Origin: Planctomycetota bacterium
Lineage (GTDB): Bacteria > Planctomycetota > Planctomycetia > Pirellulales > Thermoguttaceae
Length of the DNA stretch: 36,063 nucleotides
Direction: 5' to 3'
Assembly (NCBI GenBank): GCA_025353625.1
Contig: JANXOJ010000474.1
Location: 1-36,063, forward strand
The notes beneath the pieces are model-generated. The model did not search any database, was not told where the DNA came from, and saw nothing but the letters and a program-made list of their open reading frames with translations. This document shows, one piece after another, positions 23,535 through 31,959 of this stretch. Position numbers and translations under genes: made by a program. Numbering within the stretch: position 1 is the stretch's first letter; each line of letters starts with the position of its first letter.

Positions 23535-24785
23535 ATGTGTGCATCACCCGTCGTGAAGAAAGACAACCTAGCAGCCATCTTGCGGCGGGCGTTGGACGCC
23601 GGCGAGGGCATCTTGCGGCTCACGCCGAACTGGGTGCCCCGCAGCTTCCTGCATCCCGGCAAGCGGATCAAGCTTGCCCCAACCGATTGGTACGCGCTGG
23701 GCACGCATCGCGGCGGCATTGATGAGCGATGGTTCGCAAGCACCACCGAAGCGGCCAACGACAACCGCGCGGCCGACGAAGGGTTGAGCTATTGCGTCTT
23801 CGAGGGGGAGCGATTTCAGCTTCGCGACGCCGTGACCGAGGCCGGCTTGCAACTCATCGGCAAGACGATGTTCGAGAAGTACGCCCGCTGGCCCGTCTAC
23901 TCGAAGTTTTTCGATAACATGGGGCCGATTCCGCTGCACATGCACCAGAGCAACGCCCATGCGGCGATGACCGGCCAGCAAGGTAAGCCGGAGAGCTACT
24001 ACTACCCGCCGCAGTTGAACAATGCGGAAAACCATTTCGACTATACATTCTTTGGGCTTGAACCCGGCACGACCAAGGACGACATCCGCCGTTGCCTGGA
24101 GAATTGGAACAAGGGCGACAACGGGATACTGTATCTATCGAAGGCCGCCAAGCTGAAGCCCGGCACCGGCTGGATGGTTCCGGCGGGCGTGCTGCATGCC
24201 CCCGGCTCGATGTGTACCTACGAGCCGCAGTGGGGCAGCGACGTGTTCGGCATGTACCAATCGCTGGTCGAAGGCCGCGAGGTGCCCTGGGCACTACTCG
24301 TCAAGGATGTGCCGGCGGAAAGGCATCACGACATCGACTTCATCGTCGAGCAGCTCGACTGGGAAAAGAACGTCGATCCGAACTTTAAGCAGCATACGTA
24401 TGTCGAGCCAATCGTCGATGCGTCGGCATCCGGCCCCGGCTATACGGATCGCTGGATCGATTATGGCTGTTTTGACGGCCAGCAACTCTTCTCGGCCAAG
24501 GAGCTAACGGTCGATCCCGGCGCGAAGTGCATTCTCCGCGATCCCGGTGCGAGTGGTTGGATCACCGTGCAAGGCTCCGGCCGCATCGGCAAGCTGACGC
24601 TGCAAACGCCCGCGATGATCCACTTTGGCGAAGAACCGTTGGACGAGGTTTTTATCGGCCACGATGCCGCCGCGCGGGGTATCGAGATTGAAAACACCGG
24701 CTGCGAGCCGCTCGTGAGCCTGCGGTACTTTGGCCCGGATGTGCATGGTAACATGCCAAGCATAGGAGATCACGTCAAACCATGA
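23535..24785 (+). CDS. cupin protein resembling type I phosphomannose isomerase
   Basis: This protein of 416 residues has cupin features like those of mannose-6-phosphate isomerases. The metal-site segment GPIPLHMHQSNAHA supplies His residues, and GWMVPAGVLHAPGS matches the second cupin motif. The remaining ligands are not certain. The second half has a further beta-rich domain (GCFDGQQLFSAKELTVDPGA to PLVSLRYFGPDVHGN). No signal peptide is seen after choosing ATG 23535, which has GGAG 11 nt upstream. The frame is open from 23430, but that extension is unlike a protein start and overlaps a possible -10 element. The gene overlaps the next one by ATGA, and an oxidoreductase and a GH97 enzyme follow. 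A role in sugar isomerisation is an inference from fold and neighbours; the substrate is unknown. Confidence 0.75.
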   Translation: MCASPVVKKDNLAAILRRALDAGEGILRLTPNWVPRSFLHPGKRIKLAPTDWYALGTHRGGIDERWFASTTEAANDNRAADEGLSYCVFEGERFQLRDAVTEAGLQLIGKTMFEKYARWPVYSKFFDNMGPIPLHMHQSNAHAAMTGQQGKPESYYYPPQLNNAENHFDYTFFGLEPGTTKDDIRRCLENWNKGDNGILYLSKAAKLKPGTGWMVPAGVLHAPGSMCTYEPQWGSDVFGMYQSLVEGREVPWALLVKDVPAERHHDIDFIVEQLDWEKNVDPNFKQHTYVEPIVDASASGPGYTDRWIDYGCFDGQQLFSAKELTVDPGAKCILRDPGASGWITVQGSGRIGKLTLQTPAMIHFGEEPLDEVFIGHDAAARGIEIENTGCEPLVSLRYFGPDVHGNMPSIGDHVKP

Positions 24786-25837
24786 CCTACGAACACCCCA
24801 ACAACTACCCGAAACTTCACAATGCAGCTTGGCCTGGCGTCGTCGGCAAAGGCAATGGATCCGAGCCGCCCATCGACTTGGATACCATGCTCAATCTTAC
24901 GGCTGACGCCGAGCATGAAGGCGTTCGCTTCGATGGCTTCGATTTGTTCCTTTTTGCCCCGCACGTCGATATCGATTCCAGCGACGACCAAATCCGGCAG
25001 CTTGCCGACAAGGCGCGTGCGAAAAACTTGGAAATCGGCACCGTCGTCGCGCCGGTCTGGGGGCCGACAGGCGGCGGGATGGCGATGGGCAATGCCGACG
25101 AGCAGGCCAAATTTCTTACGCAGGTTCGTAAGGGCTGCCGCATTGCCGAGCGACTGCGGCAACTGGGCATCCGACCCAACGGCGTGGTGAGGATCGATTC
25201 GGCCTCGCCGGTCGATGCTTGGTACGAAGACCCGACCGGCAATCAGAAGCGGATTGCCGAATGTTTCCGCGAGGCGTGCAACATTGCCGAAAATCACGGC
25301 GAGCGACTGGCCGCCGAAGGTGAAATCTGTTGGGGCGGCATGCACAGTTGGAAGCGAATGCTCCAAGTTTTGGAGATGGTCGATCGCTCCCAAACGCTCG
25401 GCTTTGAGGCCGACATGGCGCATACGCTGCTTTACCTGATGGGCTATAACGCCCCGGAGGATGCTCTACTGCCGGCGGAATTCAATTGGCGGAACGAGGA
25501 CAAGTTGGAAGCCGCGTATACCCAACTGACGGCGGCTTTGCGTCCGTGGACTAGCGACTTCCATATCGCTCAGAATAACGCCACGGTCCACGGCACCGGC
25601 ACGCACGACAAGACCGGCCGCCACTGCCTACCCGACGACGCCAACGGCAAGCTCGATATTACGCACCACGCCGGCTTTTGGCTCCGCAACGAAAGAGGCG
25701 AACTTACCAAGCGTTGCCGCCACATCTGCTGGGACGGCTGCATGTTCCCCAATGAGGTGATGATGCAACGCGATACCTGGGTGAGCATCTTGAAGGCGAT
25801 GATGGCGGTGCGGGATAAGCACGGCTGGGCGGAATAA
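24782..25837 (+). CDS. sugar phosphate isomerase/epimerase-like TIM barrel
   Basis: This 351-residue protein resembles the xylose isomerase-like TIM-barrel family. Visible are GFDLFLFAPHVDIDS, a glycine-rich segment APVWGPTGGGMAMG, the acidic GEICWGGMHSWK, DMAHTLLYL, SDFHIAQNNATVHGTGTHD and CRHICWDGCMFPNE. The Glu, Asp, His and Asp/Glu residues along these strands are plausible metal ligands. No signal peptide is present, so it should act in the cytoplasm. Its ATG overlaps the cupin stop (ATGA). With the cupin and the downstream Gfo/Idh oxidoreductase it probably handles an intermediate of sugar or cyclitol breakdown. I cannot name the substrate. Confidence 0.75.
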   Translation: MTYEHPNNYPKLHNAAWPGVVGKGNGSEPPIDLDTMLNLTADAEHEGVRFDGFDLFLFAPHVDIDSSDDQIRQLADKARAKNLEIGTVVAPVWGPTGGGMAMGNADEQAKFLTQVRKGCRIAERLRQLGIRPNGVVRIDSASPVDAWYEDPTGNQKRIAECFREACNIAENHGERLAAEGEICWGGMHSWKRMLQVLEMVDRSQTLGFEADMAHTLLYLMGYNAPEDALLPAEFNWRNEDKLEAAYTQLTAALRPWTSDFHIAQNNATVHGTGTHDKTGRHCLPDDANGKLDITHHAGFWLRNERGELTKRCRHICWDGCMFPNEVMMQRDTWVSILKAMMAVRDKHGWAE

Positions 25838-26040
25838 ACAAATCCGAATGACGAAATTCTGCCCCGCCGGCGAAAGGCGAAGGAACTCAACCTCATATTC
25901 TCAGCCATTTACCGAGGCCGCAAGAGCGACTAAAACGGCCAACATACCACAACCCATTCGACTTTTTGAATTTCGTGCTTCTTTCGACATTTGATTTTCG
26001 TCGTTCGACATTCTCACCCGTTCTTACCGGAGACTAACTC
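25838..26040. other. AT-richer spacer with TTCGACATT direct repeat
   Basis: This 203-nt spacer has no gene. TTCGACATT occurs at 25983-25991 and 26004-26012, 21 bp apart (two helical turns). It could be an operator, but similar degenerate spacer sequence is common in planctomycetes. GGAG (26029-26032) serves the following GTG start. Confidence 0.4.
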
Positions 26041-27207
26041 GTGTCCACTCCCCTCAACATCGCCGTCCTCGGCTGCGGCTTCATGGGCCGCGCCCATTCC
26101 AACGCTTGGCTGCAAGTCAGCCACTTTTTTACCCTCCAGCACAAGCCGGTGCTCAAGGTCTGTTGCGGCAGCAGCAACGACCCCGCCAAGCTAAACAAGT
26201 TCCGCGAAGCCTGGGGCTATGACTCGGTCGAGTCCGATTGGAAAAAAGTCATCGACCGCAAAGACGTGGACGTAATCGATATTTGCGTTCCCAATCACTT
26301 GCATCACGAAATCGTCCTTGCAGCGGCCAAGGCGGGCAAGATGGTTGTCTGCGAGAAGCCGCTGGCGATGAACGTCGCCGAGGCCGAAGAGATGGTCGCA
26401 GCCGTCGAGAAGGCGGGCGTGGCCAATATGGTGACGTTCAACTACCGCCGCGTGCCGGCGATTGCGCTCATCAAGCAACTGATCGACGAAGGCCGCATCG
26501 GCCGGCCCTATCACTACCGCGCGACCTACAACCAGGACTACACCATCTCGCCCGAAGTGCCGCAGGGCGGGCGTGCCCTGTGGCGACTGGATGCCAAGGT
26601 GGCCGGCTCCGGCGTGACGGGCGACCTCCTGGCCCACTCCATCGACACGGCCCAATGGCTCAACGGCCCCATCCGCCGCGTCGTCGCTCATACGGAGACT
26701 TTCGTCAAGGAGCGAAAGCACGTCGATTCCGGCAAAGTCGAACCGGTTACCATCGACGACGCCTGCATGTTCCTGGCGACCTTTGCCAACGGTTCCATGG
26801 GAACCTTTGAAAGCACCCGCTACGCCAGAGGCCGCAAGAACTACAATACACTGGAGATGAACGGCGAGAACGGTTCCGTCTTTTTCAACCTGGAAGACCC
26901 CCACCTGCTCGACTTCTTCCGCTACGCCGACCCGATCAGCGGCAAGAAGGTCGAAGACCACCTGACCGGCTGGCAGGAAATAAACGTCACCAATTTCGAG
27001 CACCCCTATATGAAGAACTGGTGGGTGCCCGGCTGCACGATCGGCTACGAACACACCTTTACGAACAGCTTTGCCGATTTCCTCTCCAGTCTGGAAGGAG
27101 GCCCCAAATTCGAGCCGACCTTGCGAACGGCTCTATCGACGCAGCGCGTTTGCGATGCGGTATTGGAGAGTGCGAAAAAGGGCTCGTGGGTAGAAATTGG
27201 TGGGTGA
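26041..27207 (+). CDS. Gfo/Idh/MocA family NAD(P)-dependent oxidoreductase
   Basis: This enzyme family oxidises or reduces sugars, cyclitols and their derivatives. The N-terminal Rossmann domain has [31 protein letters not shown] and the family hallmark [17 protein letters not shown]. The C-terminal domain has [32 protein letters not shown] with the Asp/His catalytic region, and [15 protein letters not shown]. At 388 residues it has normal length. No Tat signal is seen, unlike many planctomycete relatives, so it is cytoplasmic. The start is GTG 26041 with GGAG 8 nt upstream. The GH97 gene begins 4 nt after its stop, so the two are likely co-translated. The substrate is probably a sugar released by the neighbouring enzymes. 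Confidence 0.9.
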   Translation: MSTPLNIAVLGCGFMGRAHSNAWLQVSHFFTLQHKPVLKVCCGSSNDPAKLNKFREAWGYDSVESDWKKVIDRKDVDVIDICVPNHLHHEIVLAAAKAGKMVVCEKPLAMNVAEAEEMVAAVEKAGVANMVTFNYRRVPAIALIKQLIDEGRIGRPYHYRATYNQDYTISPEVPQGGRALWRLDAKVAGSGVTGDLLAHSIDTAQWLNGPIRRVVAHTETFVKERKHVDSGKVEPVTIDDACMFLATFANGSMGTFESTRYARGRKNYNTLEMNGENGSVFFNLEDPHLLDFFRYADPISGKKVEDHLTGWQEINVTNFEHPYMKNWWVPGCTIGYEHTFTNSFADFLSSLEGGPKFEPTLRTALSTQRVCDAVLESAKKGSWVEIGG

Positions 27208-27211
27208 TTGA

Positions 27212-29119
27212 GTGGCGAGACGTTTTGAAATTGGATGTTGTATTGCGGTCGGAATGGTTGCTTTTGTGGGATCCTCCCTCACGGCGGCCGAGTCGATCGA
27301 GGTCGAATCGCCTAACGGCCAGGCGCGCATTCGCATGGACGTCAAAGATTTTGAGGGGGACCGCGCATGCCCCATCTACGACATTCAATATCGCGGCAAA
27401 CCGGTTGTTGTGCCATCGCGGATGGGATTCGATTTGAGCAACGGCCAATTGACGAGCGACTTTGCCATCGTGCGCGTGGACCGCACTTCCAGCGATACCA
27501 CATGGAAGCCGGTCTACGGTGAACGGAGTTCAATCCGCGACCGCTACAGTCAAGCCGTGGTGACGTTGAGGCAACAGCACGCCCCAAAGGTAATGTTGCA
27601 ACTAACGCTTCGGGCATACGACGAAGGTACGGCGTTTTTCTATACGTTTCCCCCGCAGCCAGGGATGAAAGACGTGTCGATCGTCCGCGAGAAGACGGAA
27701 TTCCGCTTGCCCAGCGATGGCACCGCCTGGGCAACCTACACGGCCCAAGGCATTTATACCCCGGTACCGGTCAGCAGTGTGAAGTCCGGCTGCGAACGTC
27801 CGCTGGTGGTGCGGCTAGCGGACGATCTCTACGCGGCCTTCGCCGAAGCACGCCTCGTCGATTACGCCCGCACGAAGTTCGGGCCGCTGCCGGGCCATGC
27901 GCACAGCCTCGTCGCGGAATTGGGCAGTGCCGTTAAATCACCGTTGCCGTTGCGCACGCCGTGGCGCGTCGTCATGTTGGCCGATAGCCCAGGCCAGTTG
28001 CTGGAAAATAATTTCATCATTCTCAACCTGAACGATCCCTGCGCCCTGGCCGATACGTCGTGGATCAAGCCGGGCAAGGTAATTCGTGAAGTCACGCTCA
28101 GCACGGCCGGCAGCAAGGCGTGCATCGATTTCTGCGTCAAGCATCATTTGCAGTACGTCGAGTTGGATTGCGGCTGGTACGGCCCGGAGAAAACGAGCGA
28201 CCCGCATCGAGTAGCGGTCAAGGCCGATCGGCCCCAAGGTGACTTGGATATGATCGAGGTCGTTCGCTACGGCAAAGAGCGCGGCGTCGGCATCGTTCTC
28301 TATATCAATCAAACCCCGCTGGAAAAGTATGTTGACGACGTCTTGCCGCTCTACCGCAGTTGGGGCGTCCAAGGGGTGAAGTATGGCTTCGTGTCGGTCG
28401 GATCGCAGCGTTGGACGACGTGGCTCCATGCGGCCATTCGCAAGGCGGGCGAGAATCGCCTGATGCTCGATATCCACGACGAATACCGGCCCACCGGCTA
28501 CTCGCGGACCTATCCGAACTTGCTCACGCAGGAGGGAATTCGCGGCGACGAAGAAAAGCAGCCCAACGAGCTGCATCTGATGACGCTCTTCACCCGCATG
28601 TTGGCGGGGCCGGCCGATATTACGGTCTGTTACTACGATCGGCGCGTCGATGACCAGGCGTCGCACGCCTATCAACTGGCCAAGCCGGTTTGCTTCTATA
28701 GCCCTTGGCAGTTTCTCTACTGGTACGACCGGCCGGGGCACATCGGCACGATGAAGTCGCAAGGCAATAACATCCTTGGCGACGAGCCGGAGCTAGAATT
28801 TTTCGACCATCTTCCTACGGTTTGGGATGAAACCAAGATACTCGTCGGCAGCATTGGCGAATGCGCGGTGGTTGCCCGGCGGAGCGGAGCGGAATGGTTC
28901 ATCGGCGGCATGAACGCGGATAAACCGCGAGCGTTCGATATCCCGCTAGCCTTTCTCAACAGCGGCACAAAATACACGGCGTCAATATATTCCGATGATC
29001 CAAGCGTGCCGACGCGGACGCACGTCCGCATCGAAAAGAAGCCGGTCAATGCCGGGACGGTCTTGCATGTGACCCTGCCCGCTCGCGGCGGACAGGCGTT
29101 TCGCATCGTACCGGAGTAG
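27212..29119 (+). CDS. exported glycoside hydrolase family 97 protein
   Basis: GH97 enzymes are alpha-glucosidases or alpha-galactosidases. The protein has an N-terminal signal peptide (hydrophobic GCCIAVGMVAFVGSSLTAAES). An N-terminal beta-sandwich domain (VESPNGQARIRMDV, MLQLTLRAYDEGTAFFYTFP) leads to the catalytic barrel (WIKPGKVIREVTLST, VELDCGWYGPE, GVKYGFVSVGSQRW, LDIHDEYRPTGYSRTYPNLL, REG-like EGIRGDEEK). A C-terminal beta domain ends the protein. The 635-residue length fits the family. In GVKYGF a Gly stands where, as I recall, retaining GH97 members have the Asp nucleophile, so an inverting SusB-like mechanism is more likely. The start is GTG 27212, 4 nt after the oxidoreductase stop. 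Confidence 0.87.
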   Translation: MARRFEIGCCIAVGMVAFVGSSLTAAESIEVESPNGQARIRMDVKDFEGDRACPIYDIQYRGKPVVVPSRMGFDLSNGQLTSDFAIVRVDRTSSDTTWKPVYGERSSIRDRYSQAVVTLRQQHAPKVMLQLTLRAYDEGTAFFYTFPPQPGMKDVSIVREKTEFRLPSDGTAWATYTAQGIYTPVPVSSVKSGCERPLVVRLADDLYAAFAEARLVDYARTKFGPLPGHAHSLVAELGSAVKSPLPLRTPWRVVMLADSPGQLLENNFIILNLNDPCALADTSWIKPGKVIREVTLSTAGSKACIDFCVKHHLQYVELDCGWYGPEKTSDPHRVAVKADRPQGDLDMIEVVRYGKERGVGIVLYINQTPLEKYVDDVLPLYRSWGVQGVKYGFVSVGSQRWTTWLHAAIRKAGENRLMLDIHDEYRPTGYSRTYPNLLTQEGIRGDEEKQPNELHLMTLFTRMLAGPADITVCYYDRRVDDQASHAYQLAKPVCFYSPWQFLYWYDRPGHIGTMKSQGNNILGDEPELEFFDHLPTVWDETKILVGSIGECAVVARRSGAEWFIGGMNADKPRAFDIPLAFLNSGTKYTASIYSDDPSVPTRTHVRIEKKPVNAGTVLHVTLPARGGQAFRIVPE

Positions 29120-29251
29120 GCTACCTCGTTGAATGTGCGGTGGGTGGGACAACGACAACTACCCTACGCATGCCACGTTCGGCGAAGGGTCGTTCCGTGG
29201 CGACTGTTTTAACTGAGGCTTAGGTATCCCGCCTTTCGAGGAAACAAATTG

Positions 29252-29941
29252 ATGTTGGACGTACTCGTTATTGCTCCCCACCCGGACGACGCCGAGTTGG
29301 GCATGTCCGGGGCCATTTTGAAAATGAAGGCCGATGGATGGCGCGTCGGCGTGCTCGACCTAACGAGCGGCGAGCCGACGCCTTTCGGTTCGCTGGAAAC
29401 CCGCGTCGCGGAAACGGCGGCGGCCACCGCGATTTTGGGACTCGACTGGCGCGAGAATCTGGGACTGCCCAATCGCAGTTTGGAAGCAACTTTGGAGGCA
29501 CGCGCAAAGCTGGCCGTTGTTTTTCGCCAACAGCGGCCCCGTTGGCTCTTTGCTCCGTATTGGGTGGATGCCCATCCCGATCACGTCGCCGCGACCGAAT
29601 TGATCGAGGCGGCCCGCTTTTGGTCGAAGCTGACCAAGACCGATATGCCGGGCGAGCCGTTTCACCCGCAGCGAATATTTTACTATTACTGCGTCCATTT
29701 GAAGCACATTCCGCAGCCGGCATTCCTGCTGGATATCAGCGACTATTGGGAACGCAAGCGTGCGGCCATCGAATGTTATCGGAGCCAGTTCATCGCGGGC
29801 CGCCCCCAAGAGCCGCCGACCTTCATCGATCGACAGCGCGACCAAGCGGCGATGTTGGGCGCGGCCATCGGCGTGAAGTATGGCGAGGCTTTCGCCAGCC
29901 GCGAGCCGATCGGGCTGACGACTTTGATGGGGTTGGTATAA
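29252..29941 (+). CDS. PIG-L family deacetylase, BshB1-like
   Basis: This family removes acetyl groups from N-acetylglucosamine conjugates using zinc; BshB1 does so in bacillithiol synthesis. The zinc motif APHPDDAELGMSG lies near the N-terminus and the second motif is VDAHPDHVAATELI. Other BshB1-like parts are DLTSGEPTPFGSLETRVAE and CYRSQF. The 229-residue length is normal. I start at ATG 29252 (MLDVLVIAPHPDDAE), with GAGGAAA about 7 nt upstream; TTG 29249 is adjacent. No bshA or bshC is in the window, so a role in bacillithiol synthesis is not shown. The 150-nt spacer after it holds no recognisable feature. Confidence 0.85.
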   Translation: MLDVLVIAPHPDDAELGMSGAILKMKADGWRVGVLDLTSGEPTPFGSLETRVAETAAATAILGLDWRENLGLPNRSLEATLEARAKLAVVFRQQRPRWLFAPYWVDAHPDHVAATELIEAARFWSKLTKTDMPGEPFHPQRIFYYYCVHLKHIPQPAFLLDISDYWERKRAAIECYRSQFIAGRPQEPPTFIDRQRDQAAMLGAAIGVKYGEAFASREPIGLTTLMGLV

Positions 29942-30091
29942 AGTTTTCTTGTCCGGCAAGATGCGAACGAACTGTCAATTGCCGAGCGACATCTTGCACA
30001 GCGGCTGTGAACCTTTGTTGGAGTTCGCGCTTCAGCCTATTTTCGAGCCTCGAATACCGTGCGAAGACACGCTCGGGTGCGAGGAGTAGGT

Positions 30092-31174
30092 TCACCTTGA
30101 CGAGGCGACGTAGCGCGTCAGCCACTCGTGCGTGGCGCGGAATTCGGCCCGCTGCGAAAGTGCCGCATAGCGCGGATCGCGAGCGACGCCATCGAAGCGA
30201 CTCAACGTTTGCTGAATGCTCTGGGCCGACGGCGCGCGGTCGCCCGCATAGACCTCCGCCGGCATCGCCAGATAAGAACGCCAGTTGCCGTCCAGGACCG
30301 CGTATAACTGCATCGACGATTCGGCCAACCGCTGGCGAGCGAACTGAACATCGCCACCAACCGGCATGGCTGCGGGAAGTGTCGGCGGCGCGGCCCGAGG
30401 AGCCGCCGCCGTGGGAGCAACCTGAGCGGGCGTCCCTCCGGGCAGGGACATGGATGTCGGTGCCAGCGCGGGTGCCGCGTTGGCCGTTGCGCCGCTGGGA
30501 GCACCCGTGTATAAAGAGACTTGCCGCATCAAATTCATGACCGAAGGCGAAAGCGGTATCGATAGATTGGGATCGGTTACATTCGCACCGCGATAGTACA
30601 GACTGTTCGCCGCGTGATCGATCTGCAACACCGATCCATCGAGCGAGACGCCGGCAAACAGGCCGCGGCTTCGCGAGTAGGTGTAGATTTCCGCTTGTAG
30701 CGACGCATCCGTGGCCGCTGCCGCCTCGCGTCCCACCGGTCCGGCCGCCGCCGCCGCATCGGCACCCAACGTGAACTTACCACTGAGCAGACCTTGCACG
30801 CTATTGCGCGTCTTAAAAACGAGGACGATATCGGTCACCTGGACGCCGATCTGCCAACCAAAGCTGCCGCCGGCCATCGTCACGAACGAAGGCGGCCGCC
30901 ACGCCCCGCGTTCATCGCGGACCATCACAATTCCTCGCCCATAGCGGGCACCGACGACGAACCCCCCCTTCACTAAGTCGGGGATAATGACGATGCCCTG
31001 GGCATTCTGCAAGAGCGAACCGGGTATGGCTCGAACGGGAATCGACATAACCTCGTCGAGAACTTGCCGGGAGTCCTCAACGACAACTGCTTCACGATTT
31101 TGGGCCGTTAGCGAGGCAAAGGCCAAAAAGACCGAACCGAGTGCCGCAACAGCCGCCGGAAAAAAGCTTCTCAT
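30092..31174 (-). CDS. exported SYLF-domain (Ysc84-like) lipid-binding protein
   Basis: An N-terminal signal peptide is visible (MRSFFPAAVAALGSVFLAFASLTA). The SYLF domain covers roughly residues 35-210, with IPGSLLQNAQGIVIIPDLVK, GARYGRGIVMVR, GGSFGWQIGVQVTDIVLVFK, the FTLGADAAAAAGPVGREA run and YSRSRGLFAGVSLDG. An Ala/Pro-rich linker leads to a C-terminal helical segment. SYLF proteins bind lipid or are of unknown function in bacteria. I choose the ATG at 31174 (360 residues) because it gives the signal peptide. The frame is open to 31366, but that extension overlaps the divergent promoter. The gene is divergent from the metal-efflux locus. Confidence 0.88.
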   Translation of the reverse strand: MRSFFPAAVAALGSVFLAFASLTAQNREAVVVEDSRQVLDEVMSIPVRAIPGSLLQNAQGIVIIPDLVKGGFVVGARYGRGIVMVRDERGAWRPPSFVTMAGGSFGWQIGVQVTDIVLVFKTRNSVQGLLSGKFTLGADAAAAAGPVGREAAAATDASLQAEIYTYSRSRGLFAGVSLDGSVLQIDHAANSLYYRGANVTDPNLSIPLSPSVMNLMRQVSLYTGAPSGATANAAPALAPTSMSLPGGTPAQVAPTAAAPRAAPPTLPAAMPVGGDVQFARQRLAESSMQLYAVLDGNWRSYLAMPAEVYAGDRAPSAQSIQQTLSRFDGVARDPRYAALSQRAEFRATHEWLTRYVASSR

Positions 31175-31337
31175 GGGGCGGATATTACCGATCGCGGCCA
31201 ATCTCGGCAACGTCAGTTCGGAAGAACAAATAGACGATAACTTGAACTCCGAATTCGCGTTGCTAGCTGAAACCGTGTCCGCCGTCGCTGCAAACCCGTT
31301 CCTGCGCCCGATTATTCCAATTTTTCCGCAACTTCCG

Positions 31338-31367
31338 TTGACAAAACCTCCGATAAACGAATACAAT
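31338..31367 (+). promoter_or_regulatory. sigma70-like promoter of the metal-efflux locus
   Basis: TTGACA (31338-31343), a perfect -35 hexamer, is followed after 18 nt by TACAAT (31362-31367). Transcription would begin near 31374. The -10 element overlaps the ATG at 31366, which therefore cannot be the start of the first gene. Confidence 0.6.
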
Positions 31368-31392
31368 GAGTCGTGGAGTTTTTGGGACGATC

Positions 31393-31818
31393 ATGCATCA
31401 ACTACTGGCTGGCCTATTGAGTGCTTCGCTGCTATTGCACAGCTTTTTTGGCTGTTGTTGGCAATGTTCGTGTTCTCATTCACAGGCTTCTCATACATCG
31501 GCGACAGCGGAAATATCGCCCGGTGCCGCAAGCTCAAGTCCATGCTGCAATCACTGCCAGGGGCTGCATAACGGCATTCAGAGATCATCGAATCCGTGTC
31601 AATGCCGCGCGGAATGTCGCGGTGTTTGCAGATACCTCCCGGCCAAGCGAATACTACTTGATTTTCATGCGGTTGGTTTTTCGATGGGTACTGCGATGCT
31701 GAATCGCCAGCCCAAGGACGGTGCCGGATCGGCCTCGCCTCGGAATATGGGGCCGCTCTGCTTCAGTCCCGAGCGGCCCGTGCGGCTTCATCTCTTGCAT
31801 CAACTTTTCTTGATTTGA
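31393..31818 (+). CDS. small secreted Cys-rich protein preceding cusB
   Basis: This 141-residue protein begins with a signal-peptide-like stretch (MHQLLAGLLSASLLLHSFFG). A Cys/His-rich region follows: CCWQCSCSHSQASH, CCNHCQGLH and CQCRAECRGVCRYLP. The spacing suggests metal or cluster binding but matches no domain I can name with certainty. Similar short Cys/His-rich frames occur beside CusB-type adaptors in planctomycetes, by my recollection. I start at ATG 31393, with GGGA 5 nt upstream; ATG 31366 lies inside the predicted -10 element. The C-terminal third has ordinary composition and may be dispensable. A role as periplasmic metal buffer is an inference from composition and position. The 141-nt spacer before cusB shows nothing else. 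Confidence 0.6.
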   Translation: MHQLLAGLLSASLLLHSFFGCCWQCSCSHSQASHTSATAEISPGAASSSPCCNHCQGLHNGIQRSSNPCQCRAECRGVCRYLPAKRILLDFHAVGFSMGTAMLNRQPKDGAGSASPRNMGPLCFSPERPVRLHLLHQLFLI

Positions 31819-31959
31819 TGCCCTTTCTGAACGATTGATTCGTCTCGGTTTTTCCTGTGCGCTTGCCGACGACATTTCGCGGATTGCGCCCCGATCGTCG
31901 CGGTCTCGCACTTCGTCCGGTGCTGCGCATGGGCGGCAAATCCAAGAGAATTTTTAGCT

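Noticed and set aside
30987-31571. A 194-codon plus-strand frame running from within the SYLF gene into the Cys-rich gene
   Set aside because: It is antisense to the SYLF protein for most of its length and out of frame with the Cys-rich gene; its middle part spans the promoter region.
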